64,000 nt of DNA from Burkholderiales bacterium (lineage in GTDB: Bacteria > Pseudomonadota > Gammaproteobacteria > Burkholderiales > Burkholderiaceae_D): contig JACOUL010000055.1 of NCBI GenBank assembly GCA_016177875.1, positions 1 to 64,000 on the forward strand, written 5' to 3'. Made by a program: the position numbers and the translations under genes. Shown one piece after another: positions 16,273 through 25,035 of the stretch. Under the pieces are notes generated by a model. It saw only the letters and a program-made list of their open reading frames with translations. It had not been told where the DNA came from and searched no databases. Numbering within the stretch: the first letter of the stretch is position 1; each line of letters opens with the position of its first letter.

Positions 16273-17562
16273 ATGAGCCTGAACATTCTCATTGCCGAAG
16301 ATGAAGAAAATGTCGGTGTCGCCCTGCAGGTGATTATCGGCGGTGAATATGCGGATAGTCACGTCGTGCTGGCAAAAGACGGGCACGACGCCTGGGAAAA
16401 GCTGCAGCAGGAACACTTCGATCTCATTGTCGCCGACTGGAATATGCCGATCAAAACCGGCGATGAATTGCTGATCGACGTACGCAATGATCCCAAGACG
16501 CGGCGCATCCCCTTCATCATGATCACCGCGCGCTCCGACAAAGATAGCGTGATCACGGCGATCCAAGCCGGCGTCACCGATTATGTGCGCAAGCCGTTTG
16601 AAAAAAAATCCCTGATTGAAAAAACGCATAAGCTGCTCGATTCGGCTTATACGCATGTCGCCCCAACTGCAATATCTCGCCCTGTAGAAAATCCGTCGCA
16701 AGCCCGTGCCGCAGCCGCACAGGCAACCGCAGCCAATCCGGTGGAAGAAATTGCGCGCCGCTTGAAAGCCGGTGAAACCGGATTTTTGATTCTTCCGGAT
16801 GTCGCTCTCAAGATTCAAGAAATCATACGCAGCGGCGAGAGCGACATGGACGTATTGGTGGAGGCCATCAAGCTCGACCCCAGCCTAACCGCGCGACTGA
16901 TCGCCGTAGCCAACTCCACTTATTATCGCGCCGATAAAGAATGCAAAACCTTGAAAGCAGCCGTGCTGCGCATAGGTTTTAAAGAAGCTTGTGATTGTGC
17001 ACTGGCGCTGTCGACGCGCGATTTGTTTCAATCGGACTCGCAGTTGTTTGCCGATATGTTGCATCGAATGTGGGAACACTCACTCGCGGTCGGCTGCTGC
17101 GCCGGCCTGCTCGCCAATCGCCTGCATGTCGCCAGCTCGGAAAGTTATTACACCATGGGCTTGCTGCATGACATAGGCAAGCTCTTGCTGGCCAACATCC
17201 TTAAGGATTTGTATAAGAGCGGAAAAATCATCGATCCCGCCGCCATCAGCGAAGTGATGGATACTTATCATCACCAATTCGGCGCCCAGCTGCTCAAGAA
17301 ATGGAAATACCCGGAACCGTTCATCGAGCTGGTGCTGCATCACCATGAAAAGTCTTACATCCAGCAATGCGCCAAAGGATTGATGCTGGTGGGCGTATCC
17401 AATATCTTGGTGCGCAAGATCGGCTTGAGCCTCCATACCGATGGAGGCAATGAATTGAGCGACGATGAAATCGAGGCCTTGATCGGTATGGGCCAAGACC
17501 AAGTCGGCTCCGTCCTTGACGAGGTTAAAAATTACGTGGCAGAAGTAAAAAGCCTGTTTTAA
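16273..17562 (+). CDS. Response regulator with HDOD output domain
   Basis: 429 residues: a receiver domain (1-125; EDEEN, phospho-acceptor D55 in LIVADWNMPIKTG, YVRKPFEKKSL), an Ala-rich linker (about 130-160) and an HDOD domain (about 160-370) with LPDVALKIQEII, TARLIAVANSTYY and the HD-like LLHDIGKLLLANI. HDOD domains usually lack phosphodiesterase activity and act in signalling assemblies. It is third in the operon kinase - CheY - RR/HDOD, 27 bp after the CheY-like gene, with GGGAGGCGGG before the ATG. Confidence 0.92.
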   Translation: MSLNILIAEDEENVGVALQVIIGGEYADSHVVLAKDGHDAWEKLQQEHFDLIVADWNMPIKTGDELLIDVRNDPKTRRIPFIMITARSDKDSVITAIQAGVTDYVRKPFEKKSLIEKTHKLLDSAYTHVAPTAISRPVENPSQARAAAAQATAANPVEEIARRLKAGETGFLILPDVALKIQEIIRSGESDMDVLVEAIKLDPSLTARLIAVANSTYYRADKECKTLKAAVLRIGFKEACDCALALSTRDLFQSDSQLFADMLHRMWEHSLAVGCCAGLLANRLHVASSESYYTMGLLHDIGKLLLANILKDLYKSGKIIDPAAISEVMDTYHHQFGAQLLKKWKYPEPFIELVLHHHEKSYIQQCAKGLMLVGVSNILVRKIGLSLHTDGGNELSDDEIEALIGMGQDQVGSVLDEVKNYVAEVKSLF

Positions 17563-17704
17563 GCCGTTGTTGCGTATTTTCGAAGCGTCATTTCATTCCT
17601 CCGTGGATGCCATTCATCCAGCCATGCTGCATCTTGTCGCATGATGGCCCTCATCAGCATATTTGTTGCTATACTTGCAGGGAATTCATTACTGCGAGAG
17701 TGCC

Positions 17705-18412
17705 ATGCAACCTGTCATCCTGCGCGGCGTCAACAAGACATATCACTTGGATGCCGTCGACGTACCCGCCTTGTGCGACATTAATCTGGAAATTCAACCG
17801 AGCCGCTTTACCGTCATATCCGGCCCCTCCGGCAGCGGCAAGACCACCCTGCTCAATCTGATCGGCTGCATCGACCGGCCAGAAAGCGGCGAAATCATCG
17901 TTGCCGGCCAGCCGGTACAAACCTTGTCCGACGATGCATTATCGGATTTTCGGGCACGCCATCTGGGTTTCATTTTTCAGAACTTCAATTTGCTGCCGGT
18001 GTTGAGCGCTTACGAGAACGTCGAGTATCCGCTCCTATTAACTAAAGTTGCACCGGCGGAACGCAAAAAGCGCGTCATGGCTTTGCTCGACGCGGTCGGA
18101 TTAGCGGACCGTGCCCAAAATCGCCCCGGTCAATTGTCCGGCGGCCAGCGCCAGCGCGTGGCCATTGCCCGCGCCTTGGCGCCTTCGCCGCAAATCGTAT
18201 TGGCAGACGAACCGACCGCGAACCTCGATAGCCAAACCGGCGCAGCGATCATTGCATTGATGCGCAAAATGCAGCGCGAACTGCATGTTTCCTTCGTGTT
18301 TTCTTCACACGATCCGCAAGTGATGGCTGCGGCCGATGACGCCGTCATGATCCGCGACGGCCGCATCACTGCGATCGAACGCCACAGCGAGAAACTGGAG
18401 GCAATAGCATGA
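17705..18412 (+). CDS. ABC transporter ATP-binding protein (MacB/LolD type)
   Basis: 235 residues with Walker A GPSGSGKTT, Q-loop FIFQNFNLLPVLSAYENV, signature LSGGQRQRVAIARAL, Walker B IVLADEPTANLD and H-loop SSHDP. These mark the MacB/LolD/FtsE subfamily that works with FtsX-like permeases by mechanotransmission. The ATG at 17705 gives the family-typical start MQPVILRGVNKTYHLD; an upstream start adds an unrelated stretch. It overlaps the permease gene by ATGA. Neighbours suggest lipid or lipoprotein handling rather than classic drug efflux (inference). Confidence 0.93.
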   Translation: MQPVILRGVNKTYHLDAVDVPALCDINLEIQPSRFTVISGPSGSGKTTLLNLIGCIDRPESGEIIVAGQPVQTLSDDALSDFRARHLGFIFQNFNLLPVLSAYENVEYPLLLTKVAPAERKKRVMALLDAVGLADRAQNRPGQLSGGQRQRVAIARALAPSPQIVLADEPTANLDSQTGAAIIALMRKMQRELHVSFVFSSHDPQVMAAADDAVMIRDGRITAIERHSEKLEAIA

Positions 18413-19806
18413 AAACCTTTTCGCTCGCCCTGCGCAATCTCTTACGCAACCGCCGCCGCTCGCTGACGACCTTGTCGGCAATGGTCATCGGCTTGGTGGC
18501 CATCCTGGTATTCGGGGGCTACAAATCGAATATTTCATATGGCAGCCTGACCGGATTCGTGCAAGGCACAGGCCATTTGCAGATTCAGCACAAGGACTAT
18601 TTCCTGGAGGGAGGGGATAACCCGAGCGCGTACGGCATTGCCGATTATGAGCGCATCATCGCCACGGTCAAGCGCGATCCGGTCCTGGCGCCGATGCTGG
18701 AAGTGGTCACGCCCACCTTGCAGCTCGGCGGCATCGCCGGCAACTTCGCGGCCGGCACCTCGCGTTCCGTGATCGCGTCCGGCGTCGTGGCCGAAGAGTT
18801 CAACCGCATGTTGTCATGGAATGAATACGGCGTGGTCAGTTATGCCCAGCCATTGGCTATCGCCGGCAAAAATCAAGACACGGTCGTCATCGGCACCGGC
18901 GTTGCGCGCAAGCTCAAGCTGTGCAGCGTACTCGCCGTCGAGAACTGCGATCAGGCGCAAGGCAAGTCTGCCGCGACCAATGAAAGCGCGCAACAAGTGC
19001 CTCAGGATATCGCCGCGCTATCCTCGTTGGAACAGGCGAACCTTCCTCGCCAGAACGACACGCGTATCGAAATGCTGGCGGCAACCGCGCGCGGTGCCCC
19101 CAACGTCGCCAGCCTGAATGTGGTCAAGGCGAAAAACATGGGCATCAAGGCGCTCGACGATGCCTATCTCGCGATGCATTTGGCCCAGGCGCAAAGACTG
19201 GTCTACGGCCGCGAAAAGCCGCAAGTCACCGCGGTCGCGATCCAACTCAAGCGCACCGCCCAAATGCCGGCGGCCAAGCTGCGCTTGTCGGAACTGCTCG
19301 CGACCGAATTCAAGAACGAGCCGCTGACGGTGCTGGATTTCAAGACGCTTAATCCGATGTACATGCAGACCATGCAATTCATGGATTCGATGTTCGGATT
19401 TATCGCGACCTTGATCGGCGTGATCGTTCTGTTCACGATCGGCAACACGATGAGTACCGCGGTCGTCGAACGTACGGTAGAGATCGGCACCTTGCGCGCA
19501 ATCGGATTGCGCCGCTCGGGAATTCGCAGGCTGTTTTTGTGTGAAGGCGTGGTGCTGGGCGTGTTAGGCGCGATCGTCGGCGTCATCGCCGCGTCGATCA
19601 TCGCCTACCTGATCAATCGCAGCGGGCTCACCTGGACGCCGCCCGGCTACTCGTACGCTTACCTGATTCTGATCCGCATCTGGCAAGACATGAATCTGCT
19701 GATCGGTAGCGTCATCGGCTTGTTTGCCGTGGCGGTGATTTCCAGCTGGTGGCCGGCCAACCGGGCTTCGAAAATGATGATCGTCGACGCCTTGCGTCAT
19801 GTATAA
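18409..19806 (+). CDS. FtsX/MacB-like ABC transporter permease
   Basis: 465 residues. A TM helix near the N-terminus (about 20-42, after LALRNLLRNRRRSLTTLSAM) is followed by a large periplasmic domain (about 45-310) and three TM helices (about 325-455) with the FtsX pattern FTIGNTMSTAVVERTVEIGTL and GLRRSGIRRLFLCEG. It overlaps the ATPase gene by 4 nt (ATGA) and precedes a LolA-like protein and a barrel. Such four-gene sets are seen in many proteobacteria; the cargo is not established here. Confidence 0.92.
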   Translation: MKTFSLALRNLLRNRRRSLTTLSAMVIGLVAILVFGGYKSNISYGSLTGFVQGTGHLQIQHKDYFLEGGDNPSAYGIADYERIIATVKRDPVLAPMLEVVTPTLQLGGIAGNFAAGTSRSVIASGVVAEEFNRMLSWNEYGVVSYAQPLAIAGKNQDTVVIGTGVARKLKLCSVLAVENCDQAQGKSAATNESAQQVPQDIAALSSLEQANLPRQNDTRIEMLAATARGAPNVASLNVVKAKNMGIKALDDAYLAMHLAQAQRLVYGREKPQVTAVAIQLKRTAQMPAAKLRLSELLATEFKNEPLTVLDFKTLNPMYMQTMQFMDSMFGFIATLIGVIVLFTIGNTMSTAVVERTVEIGTLRAIGLRRSGIRRLFLCEGVVLGVLGAIVGVIAASIIAYLINRSGLTWTPPGYSYAYLILIRIWQDMNLLIGSVIGLFAVAVISSWWPANRASKMMIVDALRHV

Positions 19807-19815
19807 GGAATGCAC

Positions 19816-20592
19816 ATGAATTTGAAAAAATTTGCCGCGACCGCCCTTGTTTTGAGCGCAGCGTTCACCTCGGCCTGGGCGGCGCCCAATGCCCAGGAAA
19901 TCCTGGCAGCCAGCGACCTGGTCCGGAATCCGGATTATCCGTTCGGCTTGACGACAACCTTGATCGAATACCGCAACGGCAAGCAGACCGACACCAGCAC
20001 GCTGGCCGTGTATTCGCGGGCCGACAAGAACAGCGGCCAATTCCGCAGCCTGATCCGCTTCATCGCCCCAGCGCGCGATGCCAACAAGCTGATGCTCAAG
20101 ACCGGCAACGACCTGTGGTTCTACGACCCTGCCAACAAGGCCAGCATCCGCATTTCGCCGCAGCAGCGGCTGCTGGGGCAGGCCGCCAATGGTGACGTGG
20201 TGACAGTGAATTACGCCAAGGATTACCAGGCTACGCTCGCCGCCGAAGAGGATACGCAGGATGGCGAACGACAAACGCGTCGCGCCTATAAACTCGCGCT
20301 TGCCGCTGCAGCGCCGGATGTCACGTATCATCACATCGATATGTGGATCGACACGTCCAACAACCGGCCGATCAAATCGCGTTTTTATTCCGAAAGCAAC
20401 CGCTTGCTGAAGACGGCGTATTACCGCAAGTTTGAAAAATACCTGGGCGTCGAGCGTCCGACCGAAACCGTGATCATCGATGGGCTGGACCCGAACTGGG
20501 TCACGGTCATGCGCTTCTCCGATTGGGCCAAGCGCGATGTGCCGGAAGCCTGGCTACAGCGCGATTATCTGCCGCGCTTCAAGCCGGAGTGA
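19816..20592 (+). CDS. Periplasmic LolA-like outer-membrane lipoprotein-sorting protein
   Basis: 258 residues with a signal peptide (MNLKKFAATALVLSAAFTSA, cleavage near WAAP). The mature domain matches the LolA-like family (PF17131 type): SDLVRNPDYPFGLTT, RSLIRFIAPARDANKLMLKTGNDLWFYDP, and ISPQQRLLGQAANGDVV. The half-barrel LolA fold carries acyl chains. ATG 19816 is chosen over 19810 because AAGGA is 6 nt upstream. It directly follows the permease and precedes the barrel, suggesting a periplasmic shuttle between the ABC transporter and the outer membrane (inference). Confidence 0.85.
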   Translation: MNLKKFAATALVLSAAFTSAWAAPNAQEILAASDLVRNPDYPFGLTTTLIEYRNGKQTDTSTLAVYSRADKNSGQFRSLIRFIAPARDANKLMLKTGNDLWFYDPANKASIRISPQQRLLGQAANGDVVTVNYAKDYQATLAAEEDTQDGERQTRRAYKLALAAAAPDVTYHHIDMWIDTSNNRPIKSRFYSESNRLLKTAYYRKFEKYLGVERPTETVIIDGLDPNWVTVMRFSDWAKRDVPEAWLQRDYLPRFKPE

Positions 20593-20594
20593 GC

Positions 20595-21839
20595 ATGCGC
20601 TCAATCATCGGGCTCCTGATACTGCTTGCTGCGGCGCCGGCTTGCGCCGATGACGCCGATGCGGCCGCCCTTTCGCTTGCCGACAAGATCGATAAGAAGG
20701 CCGAACAGGCCCGCGATTGGCAAGCGTTCATCGAGGGGGCGGCAGGCGGTGCGCAAACCAGAACCACCACGCAGCAGAATCAGCGGCTATCGTTCGACCT
20801 GCTCATCGATAAAACTCTCGCCAAGGGGTGGCGCGCCGTACTTGCCGATCGGCTGGACGTCAATTGGCAAAACCAGTTCGGCCATCGCGATGAAATCAAT
20901 ACCCTGAAAGAAGCGTATTTGAGTTGGCAGCCGAAAGATGATTTCGTCGCCGACTTCGGCCGCATCAATGCCCGCTATGGCGTGGCGAACGGCTATAACC
21001 CGACCGATTATTTCCGCGCCGGTGCCGTGCGTTCGGTGGTGTCGGTCGATCCGGCGAGTTTGAAGAAAAACCGGCAAGGCAGCGTCATGCTGCGCGGACA
21101 AACTTTGTGGGACAACGGTTCGCTGACGGCAGCGTTTTCACCCAAGCTCGAATCGCAAACTAACGATGCGCCTTTCCACCCGAACTGGGGCGCCACCAAC
21201 AACCAGGATCGCTGGCTGCTCGTGCTTAGCCAAAAAATCACTGAAGATATCAATCCGCAATGGCTGCTGTATAAAGAGGCAAAACTTCCGGTGCAGCTAG
21301 GCATGAACATCAGCATGCTCATCAACGACTCTACGATCGGCTACTTTGAATGGTCGGGCGGCCGCAGTCCTTCGCTTTTATCGCAAGCGTTCAATAGTGC
21401 AGGCGATACGGCTTTTCGCAATCGGCTGTCTACCGGCGCGACCTATACCACGTCCAATAAACTGTCTGTTACCTTGGAATACCAATATAACGGCAGCGGC
21501 CTGGATCAAGCCGGGTGGAATGCGCTACGCTCAGGCCCCTTGCCGATCTATGGACGCTATCGCCAATGGGTACAAACCGCACAAGACATGCCGACCAAGC
21601 ATGCCCTCTTCTTCTATGCCGGCTGGCAAGATGCCATCATCAATCATCTCGACCTCGCCGCGATGGTGCGCGTCAATAGCGACGATCACAGCCGCTTGTC
21701 TTGGCTGGAGGCGCGTTATCGCTGGGCACATGATGAAATTGCCTTGCAGTGGCAACGTAATAGCGGATCAGCGACCAGCGAATACGGCGCGGCGACGCAA
21801 CAGCAAGCTTGGCAAATCGTGTTGCGTCATTTCTTTTGA
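20595..21839 (+). CDS. Outer-membrane beta-barrel protein of the ABC/LolA-like cluster
   Basis: 414 residues with a signal peptide (RSIIGLLILLAAAPACA). Alternating amphipathic strands (for example LSFDLLIDK, WRAVLADRLDVNWQ, RLSTGATYTT, LSVTLEYQYNG) and a terminal aromatic (IVLRHFF, C-terminal Phe) are typical of a porin-like barrel assembled by Bam. It starts 2 nt after the LolA-like stop codon. No exact family recognised; the set resembles ABC/LolA-like/barrel clusters related to DUF1302/DUF1329-type systems. Probably the outer-membrane receiver or exporter of that pathway (inference). Confidence 0.75.
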   Translation: MRSIIGLLILLAAAPACADDADAAALSLADKIDKKAEQARDWQAFIEGAAGGAQTRTTTQQNQRLSFDLLIDKTLAKGWRAVLADRLDVNWQNQFGHRDEINTLKEAYLSWQPKDDFVADFGRINARYGVANGYNPTDYFRAGAVRSVVSVDPASLKKNRQGSVMLRGQTLWDNGSLTAAFSPKLESQTNDAPFHPNWGATNNQDRWLLVLSQKITEDINPQWLLYKEAKLPVQLGMNISMLINDSTIGYFEWSGGRSPSLLSQAFNSAGDTAFRNRLSTGATYTTSNKLSVTLEYQYNGSGLDQAGWNALRSGPLPIYGRYRQWVQTAQDMPTKHALFFYAGWQDAIINHLDLAAMVRVNSDDHSRLSWLEARYRWAHDEIALQWQRNSGSATSEYGAATQQQAWQIVLRHFF

Positions 21840-21857
21840 ATGGAATCGTGAGGCGGA

Positions 21858-22409
21858 TTACTTTCGCGACACGTAAGGATTGCCTTCAATATAAAAACGC
21901 AATTCCTTCATTGCCCACTCGCCGGCGTAATCCACGCCGATGCGCGCTTTCTCCACGATGGTAAAAGCTTCCCGCGTGCGCGGCGACGCGATATATAAAT
22001 CGTCGCTGAGCAAATCATGACCGTTGAGGCGTTTGTCTATTTCCATGGCTTTGCACAGCAATCCCGGCCCGCTGGTTTTTCCATGAATATTCCTCAAGGG
22101 CTCGAGCGCGCGCAAGAGCACGGCCGATCCATGCCCTTCATGTTCCGTCACGGCATTCATGCAATGGTACATGCCATAAATCAGGTAGACGTAGGCATGC
22201 CCTGCGGGACCGTACATGACGCGGGTGCGGTCGGTAATGCCTTTCGAAGAATGAGAAGCGAGATCATGCGCGCCGACGTAAGCTTCGACTTCCACGATAC
22301 GGCCAATGCGTTTTACGCCATCAACGACATGCACCAGGCTTTTTCCGAGCAAGTCTTTTGCGACTTCGACCGTGTCGCGCGCATAAAAGGAACGAGGCAG
22401 TTTTCGCAT
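21858..22409 (-). CDS. mpg: 3-methyladenine DNA glycosylase (AAG/Mpg family)
   Basis: 183 residues. AAG-family glycosylases remove alkylated and deaminated purines. Seen: SFYARDTVEVAKDLLGKSLVH, the catalytic Glu in RIVEVEAYVGAHDLASHSSKGIT, the DNA-intercalating/recognition YGPAGHAYVYLIYGMYHCMN, and the SGPGLLCKAMEID box. Length is close to bacterial family members (about 190-200). Convergent with the barrel gene 18 bp away and divergent from the condensation-like gene. No sign of damage. Confidence 0.92.
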   Translation of the reverse strand: MRKLPRSFYARDTVEVAKDLLGKSLVHVVDGVKRIGRIVEVEAYVGAHDLASHSSKGITDRTRVMYGPAGHAYVYLIYGMYHCMNAVTEHEGHGSAVLLRALEPLRNIHGKTSGPGLLCKAMEIDKRLNGHDLLSDDLYIASPRTREAFTIVEKARIGVDYAGEWAMKELRFYIEGNPYVSRK

Positions 22410-22499
22410 GATGCATTGTACAAATTTTCATCGCAGCGCTGCGCTTGTATATGCTGCTCGCTTCCGTTAACCTGAGCTCTTTCTTCACCGAAATTCCAA

Positions 22500-23795
22500 A
22501 TGACGCAATTGACGCTCTCTCGCCCACTCGACGCCGGCGAACGTTTTTTCTGGCTGCTGGATCGCGTATCGGGAATGAACTTCGTGGTGTTTGCCGAAAT
22601 CTCCGGAACGCTTGATGAAATGCGTTTGCGCGACGGATTGCGCAAAGCGCAAGAAATGCATCCCTTGTTGCGTGCAAAAATTTGCGCAAACCCTCATGGA
22701 GAATTGAGATTCGAACCGGACGGCGAAACGCTTGATCTTGAGATCATTGCGGTGGCCGAGAATAATTGGCAAGCGCCGATCGAAAAAGAATTGTGCTATC
22801 GCTTCGAGTTGACTGAAGCGCCTCTCATGCGCTGCTTATATTTGCGATTCACCGACGGCAGTCGTTCCGTGCTGGCGCTGACTTTCCATCATACGATCGC
22901 CGACGGCCGCTCCGGCACCGCGCTGCTGCGCGAGATTTTGCATGAGGTATTCGACATCGGACGCGAGAAACAGGCCGACAGGGGCCGCATCCATCCGGCC
23001 ATGCATGATGCATTTCCGGAAAAACACCAGTGGCATCGGCAACCGGAAGCGTTCATGGCACTTGCCGAGACACGTAAACAGGAATTAAAGCGCCATGGCC
23101 GGCCGGCAGCTTTACCTTGGCTCAATCAACAACAAACCCGGCGCGAGCCGCGCTTTATTCGCATTGAACTTGATGCGCCCGCATTGGTGGCCCGCTGCAA
23201 GCAGCATGGCGCTACCGTGCACGGCGCGCTGGGCGCTGCGCAATTGACGGCCCAGTTCAAAGCGATGGGAGAATGCGCGCCGCAGACGCTGAGCTTCGGT
23301 AGCCCGGCCGACATGCGCCCTTATCTGGACGGTGGAATCTCCGCCACCGGATTAGGCTTATATGTCTCTTTGCTGTTTGCGACTTACCGCGTCGGTGAGA
23401 TACCGTTTTGGGAATTGGCGCGCGCAATCGGTAGCGATATCAAGAAGCAGTTGACACGCGGCGACGGCCATCTCTTGTTTACACAAATTCAGCCTGAGAT
23501 GTTTCCGCCGACCGAAGAGGGCATTGCCGCCTTCGCAAAGCTCATGCTCGCTTCGCCGCAAAGCACGATGATCAGCAATATCGGCGTGGTTGAGCCCATC
23601 CAGGGCACATCAGCGGTGGAGGCAATTTCTTTCGTGCTTTGTCCGATGCCTTACCAAGTTTTGTTTACTGCGGTCAGCACCTATCGTGACCGACTGATTG
23701 TCAACCTGGCATATGACGCTGCCAAACTCTCGCCGGCTCATGCAAGCAGCCTGGCAGCGTGGATCAGACAAGCACTACAAGAGGATCTCAGCTGA
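22500..23795 (+). CDS. Condensation-domain-like acyltransferase
   Basis: 431 residues of the chloramphenicol-acetyltransferase/condensation superfamily (C-domain, PapA5, alcohol acetyltransferase). The catalytic HHxxxDG motif is HHTIADG (about 124-130), and a DFGWG-like position is occupied by SNIGVVEP/SFGSPADMRP. It starts LDAGERFFWLLDR as in many stand-alone members. No carrier protein, adenylation or PKS gene lies nearby, so it is an orphan; an ester- or amide-forming transfer of an acyl group is expected, substrate unknown. About 90 bp divergent from mpg. Confidence 0.8.
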   Translation: MTQLTLSRPLDAGERFFWLLDRVSGMNFVVFAEISGTLDEMRLRDGLRKAQEMHPLLRAKICANPHGELRFEPDGETLDLEIIAVAENNWQAPIEKELCYRFELTEAPLMRCLYLRFTDGSRSVLALTFHHTIADGRSGTALLREILHEVFDIGREKQADRGRIHPAMHDAFPEKHQWHRQPEAFMALAETRKQELKRHGRPAALPWLNQQQTRREPRFIRIELDAPALVARCKQHGATVHGALGAAQLTAQFKAMGECAPQTLSFGSPADMRPYLDGGISATGLGLYVSLLFATYRVGEIPFWELARAIGSDIKKQLTRGDGHLLFTQIQPEMFPPTEEGIAAFAKLMLASPQSTMISNIGVVEPIQGTSAVEAISFVLCPMPYQVLFTAVSTYRDRLIVNLAYDAAKLSPAHASSLAAWIRQALQEDLS

Positions 23796-24049
23796 CCGCG
23801 ATATTCTTGGTCGCGCTTGCATACCGTTGTCGTCTTGCGAAGTCATCTATGCAAGTTATGTTTAGAAAAGTAATTTGCAGAAAAATTGATTTTTCGCCAG
23901 AAAGACTTTTCTTCAATATGGAAAACTAGCGCTTAGTTTCCCGCAAGAATTTAGTTACATTTTTTTGACGGTCAGTTACCGAACCGATAAAATTCGCAGT
24001 CTTCAAGGGAAGATTCTCTCTTCCATCCAAAAAAATACGAGAGACAAAT

Positions 24050-24295
24050 ATGCAGAGTCGATACGAAGTTTGGCGCTATTCCCACTCTTGGAAAAAATGG
24101 GTGCGCGATATTTATCGCGATCCCGAAGAAGCGCAAGCGCGCTATGAATTTTTGCTACGCCGAGGAAAAAAAGCGCGTGCGCCTCGCCCCTTCAACAGCG
24201 GATTGCCTTTGGTTGATCGTGTCGGTTTTGCGATGAGCCGCATACTCGTTCAGGCAAAGAGCGCGGCGCGCGGACATACGCGCACAAGCCGTTAA
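24050..24295 (+). CDS. Small basic protein, unknown function
   Basis: 81 residues, strongly basic (RGKKARAPRPF, GHTRTSR), with an aromatic N-terminus (RYEVWRYSHSWKKWVRDIYRDPEEAQARY). The ATG at 24050 follows GAGAGAC 5 nt upstream. No family recognised. It is preceded by a 254-bp AT-rich spacer (23796-24049) holding no other gene, and ends 4 bp before the convergent SDR gene. Codon use is like its neighbours, which supports a real gene. Confidence 0.55.
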   Translation: MQSRYEVWRYSHSWKKWVRDIYRDPEEAQARYEFLLRRGKKARAPRPFNSGLPLVDRVGFAMSRILVQAKSAARGHTRTSR

Positions 24296-24299
24296 TCAA

Positions 24300-25025
24300 T
24301 TACGGCCAACCGCCTGTGAAGTTTATTACCTGCCCGGTCATAAAGGGGGCGCGGCCGGATGCTAAAAACGCGATCACTTCTCCTGCTTCTTTCGGATCGC
24401 CAAGCCGCCCCATCGGTACCTTCGACGCGATAAGCTCTCGCCCCGCCGCATCATCAACAAAGCGCGCACGCGGATAATACGCTTCGCTATAAAGATAATT
24501 CGGCGCAAACACATTCACTTGAATGCCGCATGATGCGGTTTCCTTTGCCAAGGCCAAGGCAAACGCCGTTGTGCCCGCGCGAATCGACGTAGCAATCGAA
24601 TATCCGGATTCGGGTTGTAGATAACGAGCGGAGGTGACGAAAACGAAGCTGCCATGCTTGCGTTCCTTCATCTTCGGCAAGAGTAATTGAGTCAAGCGGA
24701 ATGGAAACACCAATAAAGCTTCAAAACTGCTTCGCAGCGTATTGACGTCGAGCTCTTCAATGGGATGCGGAGAATTCGGAAACACGTCATTCGAAATCAA
24801 TGTATCGATTGCGAGCTTTTTTTGCTGCAGTTCATCGATCAAACCTTCCGGGGATTGCGCGCGCAAGGCGACAGCACCTGGAAAGTTCGCTTCAAATGCA
24901 CGGGCCGCCTCGGTGTCGGCGAAGCTCTCATCATGACAGAGAACTTGCATACCTTCGCGCAGCAAAACAGGCAAGGCGCCGGGGCCGACGTAATGCTTGG
25001 CATGGGTAAGAAGTAGCGTTCGCAA
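24300..25025 (-). CDS. Halohydrin-dehalogenase-like short-chain dehydrogenase with Ala at the catalytic Tyr position
   Basis: 241 residues. Rather than a classical TGxxxGxG SDR, it begins RTLLLTHAKHYVGPG, giving T7-x4-Y12-x-G14, the halide-site motif of halohydrin dehalogenases. CHDESF, ISNDVF, GPNYLxSE-like APNYLYSE and GQVxxxxGGxP also recall HheC of Agrobacterium, and numbering runs in register. The dehalogenase triad is S-x12-Y-x3-R (S132, Y145, R149 in HheC). Here S132 and R149 are present but 145 is Ala (GCT codon at 24593-24591); the nearest Tyr is 142. The start is a TTG with AAGGAG 6 nt upstream. Last gene of a TetR - thioesterase - SDR operon. Activity cannot be assumed. Confidence 0.75.
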   Translation of the reverse strand: MRTLLLTHAKHYVGPGALPVLLREGMQVLCHDESFADTEAARAFEANFPGAVALRAQSPEGLIDELQQKKLAIDTLISNDVFPNSPHPIEELDVNTLRSSFEALLVFPFRLTQLLLPKMKERKHGSFVFVTSARYLQPESGYSIATSIRAGTTAFALALAKETASCGIQVNVFAPNYLYSEAYYPRARFVDDAAGRELIASKVPMGRLGDPKEAGEVIAFLASGRAPFMTGQVINFTGGWP

Positions 25026-25035
25026 GATGCGCTCC

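Noticed and set aside
15820..16818. 332-codon open frame on the - strand
   Set aside because: Antisense to two response-regulator genes with clear motifs.
23796..24049. Hairpin GGAAAACTA..TTAGTTTCC as a terminator of the condensation-like gene
   Set aside because: Stem contains a bulge and has no T-run after it.
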